Positions 17,153-28,013 of a stretch of 64,000 nucleotides of DNA are shown one piece after another. Position 1 is the stretch's first letter. The number at the start of each line of letters is the position of its first letter. The stretch comes from Bradyrhizobium sp. RP6 (lineage in GTDB: Bacteria; Pseudomonadota; Alphaproteobacteria; Rhizobiales; Xanthobacteraceae): contig NZ_RQIT01000008.1 in NCBI RefSeq assembly GCF_003837805.1, positions 186,001 to 250,000 of the forward strand, given 5' to 3'. A program made the position numbers and the translations under genes. The notes beneath the pieces were generated by a model. It worked only from the letters and a program-made list of their open reading frames with translations, made no database searches and had not been told where the DNA came from.

Positions 17153-17981
17153 GGCGACCACGCCCGGCGCCAGTTACGGCTCGGCCGCATCCGGCAGCTC
17201 GTTCTATGCCGCGATGCGCATCCTGCCGCGTGACCAGCGCGAAGCGATGTTCCAGATCTACAGCTTTTGCCGCCAGGTCGACGACATCGCCGATTCCGAC
17301 GGCCCGCGGGAGGAGCGGCTCGCCGCACTTCAGCAATGGCGCAACGACATCGATGCGCTCTATCAGGGCCATCCGCCGCCGCGGCTGAAGGACTACGTCG
17401 CCTCGGTGAAGGCCTTCGGGCTCAAGCGCGAGGACTTCCTCGCCATCGTCGACGGCATGGAAATGGATGTGCCGCAGGACATCCGCGCGCCCGACATGGC
17501 AACGCTTGATCTGTACTGTGACCGTGTCGCCAGCGCCGTGGGGCGGCTGTCGGTGCGCGTGTTCGGAATGCCCGAGGAAGACGGCATCCTGCTCGCGTAC
17601 CATCTCGGCCGCGCGCTGCAGCTCACCAACATCCTGCGCGATATCGACGAGGATGCGGGCCTCGGCCGGCTCTATCTGCCGCGCGAAGCGCTGCTGCATG
17701 CCGGCATCACCTCCGATGATCCGGACCGCGTGATCGCCGAGCGCGCGCTGCCGAAGGTCTGCCTGCCGCTGGCGCAGCGCGCGAAGGTGCATTTCGAGAA
17801 GTCGGACGAGATCATGAACCGCAACAAGCGCCGCGCGGTGCGCGCGCCGCGGATCATGTCGAAATACTATCATTCCATTCTGGACCTGCTGATCGCGCGC
17901 GGCTTCACCGCGCCGCGCGAGCCGGTGCGTGTGTCGAAGATCGCACGCATCCTGATCCTGCTCCGCTACGCTTTCATCTGA
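17142..17981 (+). CDS. hpnD: Presqualene diphosphate synthase HpnD
   Basis: A 279-residue squalene/phytoene synthase-family enzyme. The motifs FCRQVDDIADSDG and LTNILRDIDEDAGLGRLYLP are the two Mg-diphosphate-binding aspartate clusters in classical form. It condenses two farnesyl diphosphates head to head into presqualene diphosphate, the first committed step. The ATG overlaps the hpnC 3' end by 11 bases, and hpnE begins at the last base of its stop codon, so translation is coupled. Neighbouring shc and hpnE fix the assignment to the hopanoid rather than carotenoid pathway. Confidence 0.93.
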   Translation: MTLEATTPGASYGSAASGSSFYAAMRILPRDQREAMFQIYSFCRQVDDIADSDGPREERLAALQQWRNDIDALYQGHPPPRLKDYVASVKAFGLKREDFLAIVDGMEMDVPQDIRAPDMATLDLYCDRVASAVGRLSVRVFGMPEEDGILLAYHLGRALQLTNILRDIDEDAGLGRLYLPREALLHAGITSDDPDRVIAERALPKVCLPLAQRAKVHFEKSDEIMNRNKRRAVRAPRIMSKYYHSILDLLIARGFTAPREPVRVSKIARILILLRYAFI

Positions 17982-19249
17982 TGCAAAAGACAGCTCATAT
18001 CATCGGTGCTGGAATTTCCGGCCTCTCCGCCGCTGTGCGGCTCGCCAATGCCGGCTTCAAGGTCGCCGTGCACGAGGCGACCCACCAGGCCGGTGGCCGC
18101 TGCCGCTCCTATTTCGACGGCGCCACCAATCTCACCATCGACAATGGCAATCATCTGCTGCTGTCGGGCAACAGTCATGCGCGTGCCTATGCGCGCGCGA
18201 TCGGCACCGAGGCGGGCCTCGTCGGTCCTGAAAGCGCGCAGTTTCCCTTCGTCGACATCAAGTCGGGGCAGCGCTGGCAGATCGATCTCGGCGCTGGCCG
18301 GTGGCCGACCTGGGTGTTCGACGAGAGCCGCCGCGTGCCCGACACCGGCCTCACCGATTATCTGAAGCTGGCGCCGCTGATCTGGGCGTCGGAGGAGACG
18401 CTGGTCGGCAAGTCCATTCCTTGTGAGGGCATCCTCTATCAGCGTCTGGTGCAGCCGCTGCTGCTCGCGGCGCTCAACGTCGATCCGCCCGAGGGCTCGG
18501 CGGGGCTTGCGGGCGCGATCGTGCGCGAGACGCTGCTCGCGGGCGGGCAGGCCTGCCGTCCCTTGATAGCGCGCGACGGTCTCAGCGCGGTGCTGATCGA
18601 GCCTGCGGTGAAGTTCTTGCAGGAGCGCGGCCACTCGGTTCAGCTGGGTCATGAGCTGCGCTCGTTTGCGACCACCGACGGCAAGGTCGGCGCGCTGAAT
18701 TTCGGCGGCGAGGATGTGATCCAGATCGGTGAGGGCGATGTCATCGTGATGGCGGTGCCGCCGCGCGCCGCCGCGAGCCTGCTGCCCGGCCTGAAGACTC
18801 CGACCGAATTCCGCGCCATCGTGAATGCGCATTTCCGTTTTGAGCCGCCGCCGGGTTCGCCGCCGATCCTCGGCGTGATCGGCGGCGTGGTGGAATGGCT
18901 GTTCGCATTCCCCAACCGGCTTTCCGTGACCATCAGCAATGGCGACCGTCTGGTCGACATGCCGCGCGAGGAACTCGCACAGGCGATCTGGAGCGACGTC
19001 TGCAAGGCCGCTGCCCTGTCCGGTGAGCTGTCGCCGCCACTGCCCCCCTGGCAGATCGTGCGCGAGCGCCGCGCCACATTTGCGGCGACGCCGGCCCAGA
19101 ATGCCCTGCGTCCGGGGCCGGTCACTGCGCTGAAAAACCTGTTCCTTGCCGGCGACTGGACTGCTACGGGATTGCCGGCAACCATCGAGGGATCGGTCCG
19201 GTCCGGCGATCGCGCCGCCGATCTGGTTCTGGCCGCCAAAGGATCCTGA
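17981..19249 (+). CDS. hpnE: Hydroxysqualene dehydroxylase HpnE
   Basis: A 422-residue FAD-dependent amine-oxidase/phytoene-desaturase-like protein. The dinucleotide motif IIGAGISGLSAAVRLANAG and the following GGRCRSY are at the N-terminus, and the C-terminal FAD motif LFLAGDWTATGLPATIEGSVRSG is present. HpnE reduces hydroxysqualene to squalene, completing the HpnC/D/E route. The ATG overlaps the hpnD stop as TGATG. No transmembrane helix is evident, so a peripheral membrane location is expected. Confidence 0.93.
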   Translation: MQKTAHIIGAGISGLSAAVRLANAGFKVAVHEATHQAGGRCRSYFDGATNLTIDNGNHLLLSGNSHARAYARAIGTEAGLVGPESAQFPFVDIKSGQRWQIDLGAGRWPTWVFDESRRVPDTGLTDYLKLAPLIWASEETLVGKSIPCEGILYQRLVQPLLLAALNVDPPEGSAGLAGAIVRETLLAGGQACRPLIARDGLSAVLIEPAVKFLQERGHSVQLGHELRSFATTDGKVGALNFGGEDVIQIGEGDVIVMAVPPRAAASLLPGLKTPTEFRAIVNAHFRFEPPPGSPPILGVIGGVVEWLFAFPNRLSVTISNGDRLVDMPREELAQAIWSDVCKAAALSGELSPPLPPWQIVRERRATFAATPAQNALRPGPVTALKNLFLAGDWTATGLPATIEGSVRSGDRAADLVLAAKGS

Positions 19250-19314
19250 AAGGCGGCCCTGACGGGCAAATGTCCCGGCCAATTTTCAATCGACTATCGG
19301 AGCAATCGAGCGAC

Positions 19315-21267
19315 ATGGATTCCGTGAACGCGACCAGCCGCGAGACCCTGGAATCGAGCATTGCGTCGGCCACCCAGGGCGTCCTCGGCTTCCAGCAGTC
19401 CGACGGCCATTGGGTGTTCGAGCTCGAGGCCGACTGCACGATTCCAGCCGAGTACATCCTGCTGCGCCACTATCTCGCAGAGCCGGTCGACACCGTGCTC
19501 GAGGCCAAGATCGGCAACTACCTGCGCCGCGTTCAAGGCGCCCATGGCGGCTGGCCCCTCGTGCATGACGGCGAGTTCGACATGAGCGCGAGCGTGAAGG
19601 CTTACTTCGCGCTGAAGATGATCGGAGATTCCGTCGACGCGCCGCACATGGTGCACGCGCGCGAGGCGATCCATGCCCGAGGCGGCGCGATCAACAGCAA
19701 CGTCTTCACGCGCTTCCTGCTGGCGACGTTCGGCGTCGTGACCTGGCGCGCGGTGCCGGTGCTGCCGATCGAGATCGTGCTGCTGCCGTTCTGGTCGCCG
19801 TTCCACCTCAATAAGATCTCCTACTGGGCGCGCACCACCATGGTGCCGCTGATGGTGATCGCCGCGCTGAAGCCGCGCGCGAAGAATCCGCTAGGCGTCG
19901 GCATCGACGAGCTGTTCCTCCAGGACCCGCGTTCGATCGGCATGACCGCCAAGGCGCCGCACCAGAGCATGGCCTGGTTCCTGCTGTTCCGCTCGCTCGA
20001 TGCCATCTTGCGCGTGATCGAGCCGCTGTTTCCGAAGAGCCTGCGCAAGCGTGCGATCGACGCCGCGCTCGCCTTCATCGAGGAGCGGCTCAACGGGGAG
20101 GACGGCATGGGCGCGATCTACCCGCCCATGGCCAACATTGTCATGATGTATGACGCGCTCGGCAAGGATGAGAACTATCCGCCGCGCGCGACAACGCGGC
20201 GGGGCATCGAAAAGCTGCTCGTGATCGGCGACGACGAGGCCTATTGCCAGCCCTGCGTCTCGCCGGTGTGGGATACGACCCTGACCGCCCATGCTCTGCT
20301 GGAGGCCGGTGGAGACAAGGCGGTACCCGCCGCCAAGCAGGGCCTCGACTGGCTGATCCCGAAGCAGGAGCTCGAGGTGAAGGGCGACTGGGCCGTGAAG
20401 CGGCCCGACGTCCGCCCCGGCGGCTGGGCCTTCCAGTACAACAACGCCCATTATCCTGACCTCGACGACACCGCGGTCGTGGTGATGTCGATGGATCGCA
20501 TGCGCCGGGAGCACGGCGCGACCGGCTATGATACCGCGATCGCCCGTGGCCGCGAGTGGATCGCGGGCATGCAGAGCGACGACGGCGGCTGGGCCGCCTT
20601 CGACGTCAACAATCTCGAATATTACCTGAACAACATCCCGTTCTCGGACCACGGCGCGCTGCTCGATCCGCCGACCGAGGACGTCACCGCGCGCTGCATC
20701 TCGATGCTGGCGCAGCTCGGCGAGACCGAGAAGACCAGCAAGCACGTTGCCGACGGGATCGCGTACTTGCGGAAGACCCAGCACCCGGAGGGGTCCTGGT
20801 ACGGCCGCTGGGGCATGAACTTCATCTATGGAACCTGGTCGGTGCTGTGCGCTCTCAACATGGCCGGTGTCGACCACAAGGACCCGATGATCCGGAAGGC
20901 CGCCGACTGGCTGACCTCGATCCAGAACCAGGATGGCGGCTGGGGCGAGGACGCCGTCAGCTACCGGCTGGACTACAAGGGCTGGGAGGCTGCCCCCTCG
21001 ACAGCCTCGCAAACGGCATGGGCCTTGCTTGCCCTGATGGCGGCAGGCGAGGTTGATCACCCCGCCGTCGCCCGCGGGGTGGAGTACCTGATTGCAACAC
21101 AGAACAAAAAAGGACTGTGGGACGAGCAGCGGTACACCGCCACAGGCTTCCCCCGTGTATTCTATCTACGGTATCATGGTTACCCGAAGTTCTTTCCGCT
21201 GTGGGCGTTGGCGCGGTATCGGAACTTGCGGAACACCAACAGTAGGGTGGTAGGGGTCGGAATGTGA
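19315..21267 (+). CDS. shc: Squalene-hopene cyclase
   Basis: A 650-residue triterpene cyclase (HpnF). The acid motif DLDD at residues 382-385 (in YPDLDDTAVVVMSM) protonates squalene. Several QW motifs are visible (QSDGHWVFELE, MQSDDGGWAAF, TQHPEGSWYGRWG, IQNQDGGWGEDAV). The C-terminus GYPKFFPLWALARYR is typical. It cyclises squalene to hopene and hopanol as a monotopic membrane enzyme. The ATG at 19315 was preferred over 19270, which would add 15 residues. The stop overlaps the hpnG start. Confidence 0.95.
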   Translation: MDSVNATSRETLESSIASATQGVLGFQQSDGHWVFELEADCTIPAEYILLRHYLAEPVDTVLEAKIGNYLRRVQGAHGGWPLVHDGEFDMSASVKAYFALKMIGDSVDAPHMVHAREAIHARGGAINSNVFTRFLLATFGVVTWRAVPVLPIEIVLLPFWSPFHLNKISYWARTTMVPLMVIAALKPRAKNPLGVGIDELFLQDPRSIGMTAKAPHQSMAWFLLFRSLDAILRVIEPLFPKSLRKRAIDAALAFIEERLNGEDGMGAIYPPMANIVMMYDALGKDENYPPRATTRRGIEKLLVIGDDEAYCQPCVSPVWDTTLTAHALLEAGGDKAVPAAKQGLDWLIPKQELEVKGDWAVKRPDVRPGGWAFQYNNAHYPDLDDTAVVVMSMDRMRREHGATGYDTAIARGREWIAGMQSDDGGWAAFDVNNLEYYLNNIPFSDHGALLDPPTEDVTARCISMLAQLGETEKTSKHVADGIAYLRKTQHPEGSWYGRWGMNFIYGTWSVLCALNMAGVDHKDPMIRKAADWLTSIQNQDGGWGEDAVSYRLDYKGWEAAPSTASQTAWALLALMAAGEVDHPAVARGVEYLIATQNKKGLWDEQRYTATGFPRVFYLRYHGYPKFFPLWALARYRNLRNTNSRVVGVGM

Positions 21268-22013
21268 CTTTGGGGACGGGGGACTGTTTCACCGCGGGTA
21301 ATACCATCGACCCGCGGCCGATACTGATCGTGACCGGACTGGTTCAGGAGGCCCGCATTGCGGCCGGGCCCGGAATGGCGGTCATCTGTTCATCCAGCAG
21401 CCCGACCCAGTTGCGGGCGCTGCTGACGGTGGTGGATCCTGATACGATTCGCGGCGTGATCTCCTTCGGCGTGGCCGGCGGGCTCGACCCGACGCTGCGG
21501 TCCGGCGACGTCGTGCTGGCGACCGAGGTGCTGTCCGGCGATGCCCGCTGGGCGGCCGGGCTGTCGCTCGGCGACGACCTGATCGAGCGCCTGACCTCCG
21601 GCCGCCGCCGCGTCGTGCGCGGCAGCCTCGCCGGAGCCGAGGAGGTGGTCACGAAGCGGGCCTGCAAGGCGGCGCTGCATTCGGAGACGGGAGCCTCCGC
21701 CGTCGACATGGAAAGCCACATCGCGGCCGCCTACGCTGCCGAGGCCGGGCTGCCCTTCGCCGCGGTTCGCGTCATCAGCGACCCCGCCCATCGCGCGCTG
21801 CCGGCGCTCGCCCGCGCCGCCATCAAGCCGAACGGCCAGATCGATCTCGCCGCCGTTCTGCGCGGCATCGTCCGCAATCCGGCGACGCTGCATGCGCTGG
21901 TCTCGACCGGCCTCGACTTCAACCGCGCACTGCGCTCACTTCGCGGCTGCCGCGATTATCTGATCGGAACGGAGCTCATCGAGAGCGAGGCGCTGGTGTC
22001 GAAGGCGGCCTGA
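21264..22013 (+). CDS. hpnG: Adenosylhopane nucleosidase HpnG
   Basis: This 249-residue protein has the nucleoside phosphorylase/nucleosidase fold: a glycine-rich ISFGVAGGLDPTLRSGDVVLATEV and the substrate-region VDMESHIAAAYAAEAGLPFAAVRVISD. HpnG removes adenine from adenosylhopane to give ribosylhopane (possibly as its phosphate), the step after HpnH. The start is a GTG at 21264 overlapping the shc stop by four bases. It is the last gene of the rightward operon and faces hpnH, with a shared terminator in the 80-base gap. Confidence 0.92.
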   Translation: MTLGTGDCFTAGNTIDPRPILIVTGLVQEARIAAGPGMAVICSSSSPTQLRALLTVVDPDTIRGVISFGVAGGLDPTLRSGDVVLATEVLSGDARWAAGLSLGDDLIERLTSGRRRVVRGSLAGAEEVVTKRACKAALHSETGASAVDMESHIAAAYAAEAGLPFAAVRVISDPAHRALPALARAAIKPNGQIDLAAVLRGIVRNPATLHALVSTGLDFNRALRSLRGCRDYLIGTELIESEALVSKAA

Positions 22014-22032
22014 GCGGCTTCCTCGATTCGAC

Positions 22033-22068
22033 AAAAAAGGCCCGGTCGCCATTGGCACCGGGCCTTTT
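22033..22068. terminator. Bidirectional terminator between hpnG and hpnH
   Basis: The eight-base perfect stem GGCCCGGT/ACCGGGCC is bordered by six A residues on the left and four T residues on the right. It lies between two convergent genes and should stop transcripts from both sides. Confidence 0.85.
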
Positions 22069-22093
22069 CCATTCGTGACTATTTCTGTCGCGC

Positions 22094-23254
<1,161 letters not shown>

Positions 23255-23289
23255 TACAGGTTTCTTTCTGGGCTTTGAATTCGGGTGGG

Positions 23290-24216
23290 TCAGCTCGCAG
23301 CCAGTTGGGCCGGAAGCCGGAATTCGATGTTTTCCTCGCGGCCCGGCAGCACCGAGACCTTGACCGGTCCGATCCGCCGCATCGCTTCGATCACGTCATC
23401 CACGAGTACCTCGGGCGCCGAAGCGCCGGCCGTGACGCCGACGGTCCTGGCATCCTTCAACCATTCCGGATTGAGCTCGCTGCCGTCGGCAATCAAATAA
23501 CTCGCGACGCCGGCCTCAGTGCCGATTTCGCGGAGCCGGTTCGAGTTCGAACTGTTGGCAGCGCCCACCACCAGGATCACGTCGACCAGCTTGCTCAAAT
23601 CCCTTACCGCAGATTGGCGGTTCTGTGTCGCATAGCAGATATCCCGGATATCCGGGCCTTGAATATCTGTAAAGCGGGCCTGAAGGGCCGCGATGATGTC
23701 CTTGGTGTCGTCGACCGACAGGGTGGTCTGGGTGATGTAGGCCACTGGCGTATCCGCCGGCAATGTGAGCGCCTTAACCTCCTCGACGCTCTGGACAAGC
23801 TGCACCGGTCCCGGGACCTGGCCCATCGTGCCCTCGACTTCGGGGTGGCCGGCATGGCCGATCAGAATCAGCGTCCGGCCCTTGCCGATGTAGCGCTTCC
23901 CCTGATTGTGAACTTTCGTGACCAGGGGGCAGGTGGCATTGAGGACCGGAAGGTCGCGCGCGGCAGCCTCTTCCTCGACACTGCGGGCGACGCCATGGGC
24001 GCTGAAGACCGTCACCGCCTTCGGCGGCACCTCGGAGAGTTCCTCGACGAAGATTGCGCCTTTGCTCTTCAGGCTCTCGACGACGTACTTGTTGTGCACG
24101 ATCTCATGGCGCACGTAGACTGGCGGGCCGTACTTCTCCAGCGCCCGTTCCACGATTTCGATCGCACGCACCACGCCCGCGCAGAAACCGCGCGGTTGCG
24201 CCAGATAAACTTCCAT
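23290..24216 (-). CDS. ispH: 4-hydroxy-3-methylbut-2-enyl diphosphate reductase IspH
   Basis: A 308-residue iron-sulfur enzyme making IPP and DMAPP in the last step of the MEP pathway. The cluster cysteines are visible in RGFCAGVVRAI (Cys12), NATCPLVTKVH and ICYATQNRQ, and the active-site HAGHPEVEGT motif is present. The ATG at 24216 starts the conserved MEVYLAQPRGFC; the open frame runs 23 codons further without homology. It is 35 bases upstream of hpnH on the same strand, which ties isoprenoid precursor supply to hopanoid side-chain formation. Confidence 0.95.
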   Translation of the reverse strand: MEVYLAQPRGFCAGVVRAIEIVERALEKYGPPVYVRHEIVHNKYVVESLKSKGAIFVEELSEVPPKAVTVFSAHGVARSVEEEAAARDLPVLNATCPLVTKVHNQGKRYIGKGRTLILIGHAGHPEVEGTMGQVPGPVQLVQSVEEVKALTLPADTPVAYITQTTLSVDDTKDIIAALQARFTDIQGPDIRDICYATQNRQSAVRDLSKLVDVILVVGAANSSNSNRLREIGTEAGVASYLIADGSELNPEWLKDARTVGVTAGASAPEVLVDDVIEAMRRIGPVKVSVLPGREENIEFRLPAQLAAS

Positions 24217-24667
24217 TGGACGTCCATCACGCAAGTTGCACCAATCCGCTCTGTAAGTTCCCCGGCGGCACCCGATACTGACCAATGAGTTGCAATATCC
24301 GCACCATTGGTTCGCACACGCGGTAGCCGCCCACCCTCATGGGGCTCCGGCGCATGGAGGCGCAATACTTTGTGTCAAAAAATCGGCAATAAGGAAAGAA
24401 GGGAACGCTGGCAGCTCATTTCTTAGGTATTATAGTACGCTGCACCCTGTGCGCAAATGCGTGACATCGGTGCATCGTTCTTCGTCACTTTCCCGCCTCA
24501 AGTCCCCGGGTATACCGACCGCCCGCATGATTTTGCCACGGTCCCCCGCCGTTTACCTCGAACCTTCGCGCGGCGAGAACCGCTCAAAACAGCAATAGGT
24601 TTCGCCGGGGAACTCCGATAAACAGCGGGCGTTTCCGGCAAGCTGTTTAACCGCAGAAAGAAAAGAA
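24217..24667. other. Divergent promoter region between ispH and hpnN
   Basis: This region separates the divergent ispH-hpnH and hpnN units. It contains a less GC-rich segment at about 24361-24440 (AATAAGGAAAGAAGG, then TTAGGTATTATAGTACG) that is the likeliest promoter area, although a full -35/-10 pair is not clear on either strand. The open frame 24290-24598 was rejected as a gene. AGAAAGAAAAG at 24656-24666 is the hpnN ribosome-binding region. Confidence 0.45.
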
Positions 24668-27256
24668 GTGCTGCAAAGCGTAGTCGTTGCCATCGTCAGG
24701 GCCTGCACCCGGTTTGCCTCCCTCGTCGTCGTTCTCGGGCTCCTGCTGTCGGTGGGGGCGGGCTATTACACTGCGCGCCACTTCGCCATCAACACCGACA
24801 TCAATTCGCTGATTTCCCAGAATCTCGACTGGCGCAAACGTGACCAGCAATTCGACCAGGCGTTTGATCAGAACGAAACGATCCTCGCTGTGATCGAGGC
24901 CCGGACGCCGGAGATGGCGAGCGCCGCGGCAGACGCGCTCTATGCCAAGCTGAAGGACGACAAGACCAACTTCCAGTCGATGCAGCAACTCGGTAGCGGC
25001 GAGTTCTTCGAGAGGAATGGACTGCTGTTCCTGCCGACGGAAGAAGTCGCCAAGGTCACCGGCCAGTTCGAATCCGCCGCGCCCCTGATCGAGATCATGG
25101 CCGGCGATCCCTCGATCCGCGGCCTCACCGGCGCGCTTGAAACCGGCCTTGCCGGGGTCAAGCGAGGCCAGGTCAAGCTCGACAATACCGAGCGGCCCTT
25201 CAACCTGATCGCGCAGACCGTCGAGACCGTGCTCAACAAGGGCAATGCCAGCTTCTCCTGGCGCGAGCTCGTCAGCGACGAGCCGTTGAAGGATTCGGAC
25301 AAGCGCACCTTCATCGAGTTCAAACCGGTCCTCGACTACAACGCGCTGGAGCCGGGCAAGGACGCCACCGACGCGATCCGGAAAGCGGCGGCCGATCTGG
25401 ACTTTCCCACCAAATACCAGGCGCGGGTGCGCCTGACCGGACCGGTCCCGATCGCCAACGAGGAGTACGCGACCGTACAGGAGGGGGCCGTCGTCAACGG
25501 CGTCGGCACCGTTCTTGTCGTGCTGGTCATCCTGTGGCTGGCGCTGCATTCGGCGAAGATCATCTTTGCGGTGTTCGTCAATCTCTTCGTGGGCCTAGCG
25601 ATCACGACCGCGGCCGGCCTGATGATGGTCGGCTCGCTCAATCTGCTGTCGATCGCGTTCGCGGTGTTGTTCGTCGGTCTCGGCGTCGATTTCGGCATCC
25701 AGTACAGCGTCCGCTATCGCTCCGAGCGCTACAAGCACAATGACCTCTCGGGCGCGCTGGTGCTGGCCGCCAAGCGCTCGGCGGTGCCGCTGTCGCTCGC
25801 GGCGATGGCCACCGCGGCGGGCTTCCTCTGCTTCATGCCGACCGACTACAAGGGCATCTCGGAGCTCGGACAGATCGCCGGTGTCGGCATGCTGGTGGCG
25901 TTCGTGTCCAGCATCACTGTGCTGCCGGCGCTGCTCAAGCTTCTGAACCCGCCCGGCGAGCCGGAGCCCGTCGGCTACGCCTTCCTGGCGCCGCTCGATC
26001 ACTTCCTGGAGAAGCATCGCGTGCTGATCGTCGGCGGCACGCTGCTGCTCGCGCTTGGCGGCCTGCCGCTGCTCTACTTCATGAAGTTCGACTTCAACCC
26101 GATGAACCTGCGCAACCCGAAGGCCGAATCGATCGCCACCTTCCTCGATTTGCGCAAGGACCCCAACACCGGCGCCAATGCCATCAACGTGATGACGACG
26201 TCGGAGGAGCAGGCGAGGCAGGTCGAGGCGAAGCTGGAGAAGGTGCCAGAGGTGCTCAGGGTGATGTCTCTCGACAGCTTCGTGCCACAGGACCAGCCGC
26301 CGAAGCTGAAGCTGCTCGCACAGGGGGCCAAGGTGCTCAATCCTGCGCTGAACCCCGATCAGATCGATGCGGCGCCGTCGGATCAGGAAAATGTCGAGTC
26401 GCTGAAATCGTCAGTCGACAATCTGCGCCGGACCGCGGGCGACGCGAAGGGACCTGGGGCGGTCGCCTCGCGCCGTCTTGCAGACGCGCTCGAAAAGCTC
26501 GCCGATGGCGACGAGGCCACGCGCAACAAGGCGCAGGACGTGTTCGTCACGCCGATGAAGATCGTGTTTGACCAGCTCAGGAACGCCATGCAGGCCGAGC
26601 CGGTCACCCTGAAGTCACTGCCGCCCGAGCTCGTCAGCGCCTGGAAGAGCAAGGACGGCATCATCCGCGTCGAGGCGCTGCCCAAGGGCGATCCCAACGA
26701 CAACGACACGCTGCGCAAATTCGCGGCGGCGGTGCTCGCGGCCGAGCCGACCGCGATCGGCGGACCGGTCTCGATCCTGAAATCCGGCGACACCGTGGTG
26801 AAGGCGTTCATCCACGCCGGCATCTACGCGCTGGTGGTGATCGGGCTCCTGCTGTGGATCACGCTACGCCGGTTCGTCGACGTGCTGATGACGCTGGTGC
26901 CGCTTCTGGTTGCCGGCGCAGTGACGCTCGAGATCTGCGTGTTGATCGGCCTGCCGCTGAACTTCGCCAATATCGTTGCATTCCCGCTGCTGCTCGGCGT
27001 CGGTGTTGCCTTCAAGATCTATTATGTCGTCGCGTGGCGCTCGGGCAGAACAAACCTGCTCCAGACCAGCCTCACGCGCGCGATCTTTTTCAGCGCGCTG
27101 ACGACGGCAACAGCGTTCGGCAGCCTGTGGCTGTCGAGTCATCCCGGCACGTCCAGCATGGGCAAGCTGCTGGCACTCTCGCTGGTGACGACGCTGGCTG
27201 CCGTGCTGCTGTTTCAGCCGGCCCTAATGGGCAAACCCCGCAATCTCGGGGAGTAG
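24668..27256 (+). CDS. hpnN: Hopanoid transporter HpnN (RND/MMPL)
   Basis: An 862-residue inner-membrane RND-family protein with two repeats. One membrane helix lies near residues 12-34, a periplasmic domain follows to about 275, and five helices include FVGLGVDFGIQYSVRY with the central acidic residue. The plan then repeats. By family knowledge HpnN carries hopanoids to the outer membrane, as shown for Rhodopseudomonas palustris. The start is a GTG at 24668 behind a purine-rich leader. It ends tail to tail with, and overlapping by 33 bases, the next leftward gene. It lies between ispH-hpnH and hpnO, which supports the assignment. Confidence 0.93.
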   Translation: MLQSVVVAIVRACTRFASLVVVLGLLLSVGAGYYTARHFAINTDINSLISQNLDWRKRDQQFDQAFDQNETILAVIEARTPEMASAAADALYAKLKDDKTNFQSMQQLGSGEFFERNGLLFLPTEEVAKVTGQFESAAPLIEIMAGDPSIRGLTGALETGLAGVKRGQVKLDNTERPFNLIAQTVETVLNKGNASFSWRELVSDEPLKDSDKRTFIEFKPVLDYNALEPGKDATDAIRKAAADLDFPTKYQARVRLTGPVPIANEEYATVQEGAVVNGVGTVLVVLVILWLALHSAKIIFAVFVNLFVGLAITTAAGLMMVGSLNLLSIAFAVLFVGLGVDFGIQYSVRYRSERYKHNDLSGALVLAAKRSAVPLSLAAMATAAGFLCFMPTDYKGISELGQIAGVGMLVAFVSSITVLPALLKLLNPPGEPEPVGYAFLAPLDHFLEKHRVLIVGGTLLLALGGLPLLYFMKFDFNPMNLRNPKAESIATFLDLRKDPNTGANAINVMTTSEEQARQVEAKLEKVPEVLRVMSLDSFVPQDQPPKLKLLAQGAKVLNPALNPDQIDAAPSDQENVESLKSSVDNLRRTAGDAKGPGAVASRRLADALEKLADGDEATRNKAQDVFVTPMKIVFDQLRNAMQAEPVTLKSLPPELVSAWKSKDGIIRVEALPKGDPNDNDTLRKFAAAVLAAEPTAIGGPVSILKSGDTVVKAFIHAGIYALVVIGLLLWITLRRFVDVLMTLVPLLVAGAVTLEICVLIGLPLNFANIVAFPLLLGVGVAFKIYYVVAWRSGRTNLLQTSLTRAIFFSALTTATAFGSLWLSSHPGTSSMGKLLALSLVTTLAAVLLFQPALMGKPRNLGE

Positions 27257-27871
27257 GCAGATGTCGCCGACGGGGTCGGCGGCGCTCTTCTGACCGGGCT
27301 TGGCGGCGCCAGCAGCCTTCGGAGCTGCAGGCGCAGGCGCCGTGGCGCCGGTCGTGGCTTGAGCTGCCTGCGCCCCTTGAGGCTTCGGCGGCGCCGCGCC
27401 GCCGGATTTCGGCGCGCCCTTGGCCATGGCGTTGACAGGACTCGAGGGGATTGGCGGGCCGACCCGGGTCCAGGTCTCGCCGCCGCAGAGAAAGCCCATC
27501 ACGCAGCCCTTGATTTCGAGTTGGTCGGGACCAGCCGGCGTGATGGTCGCGCTGTAGAGCTGTCCATCCTTGGCGTTGTAGACCTGTCCTTCCCACTGAT
27601 CGATACCGGGCTTCTTCTTCATGTCGATCAGGGTAGCCATGCCCAGCGTCGGCCTGTTCTTTTTCGAGACATCCGGATTGTTCTCGTCGCGCCCGCCGGG
27701 TTGCTTTTCCCAGGAAACCGCGCCCCACATGCTGCCATAACATTGGGCGACACGAATGTTGGCAACGCTGTCGGCTACCCGCCAGTCGCCGGTCGGGTCT
27801 GCAGCGAGCGCGGGTGTCAGGCAGGTGTAACCGCCAGCCAGTATTAGTCCGGTGTAAAGGGCCAAACGCAT
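27224..27871 (-). CDS. DUF2147-like exported protein
   Basis: A 215-residue protein with a Sec signal ending PALAA near residue 23. The mature domain (DPTGDWRVADSVANIRVAQC...WGAVSWEK...GQVYNAKDGQLYSATITP...LEIKGCVMGFLCGGETWTRV) has the order of motifs of the DUF2147 family, small periplasmic proteins of unknown function. A low-complexity Ala/Pro-rich stretch of about 50 residues follows and separates the last segment (DICLLPEIAGFAH). The start at 27871 gives a proper signal peptide; the frame begins eight codons earlier. Its end overlaps the end of hpnN on the other strand. A link with hopanoids is not shown. Confidence 0.78.
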   Translation of the reverse strand: MRLALYTGLILAGGYTCLTPALAADPTGDWRVADSVANIRVAQCYGSMWGAVSWEKQPGGRDENNPDVSKKNRPTLGMATLIDMKKKPGIDQWEGQVYNAKDGQLYSATITPAGPDQLEIKGCVMGFLCGGETWTRVGPPIPSSPVNAMAKGAPKSGGAAPPKPQGAQAAQATTGATAPAPAAPKAAGAAKPGQKSAADPVGDICLLPEIAGFAH

Positions 27872-28013
27872 GATAGTTCCTTGGCAGTGCAACATGATCT
27901 AAAAGCTGTGCTTGCGAAGATGGTCCGAAAAAGGGCAAAAGGCCGCACAGAGCGTTTTCAGTAACGGTCCGTTTTCAGTTGACGAGTCGGCCTCCAATCG
28001 AAGTATGTAGCGG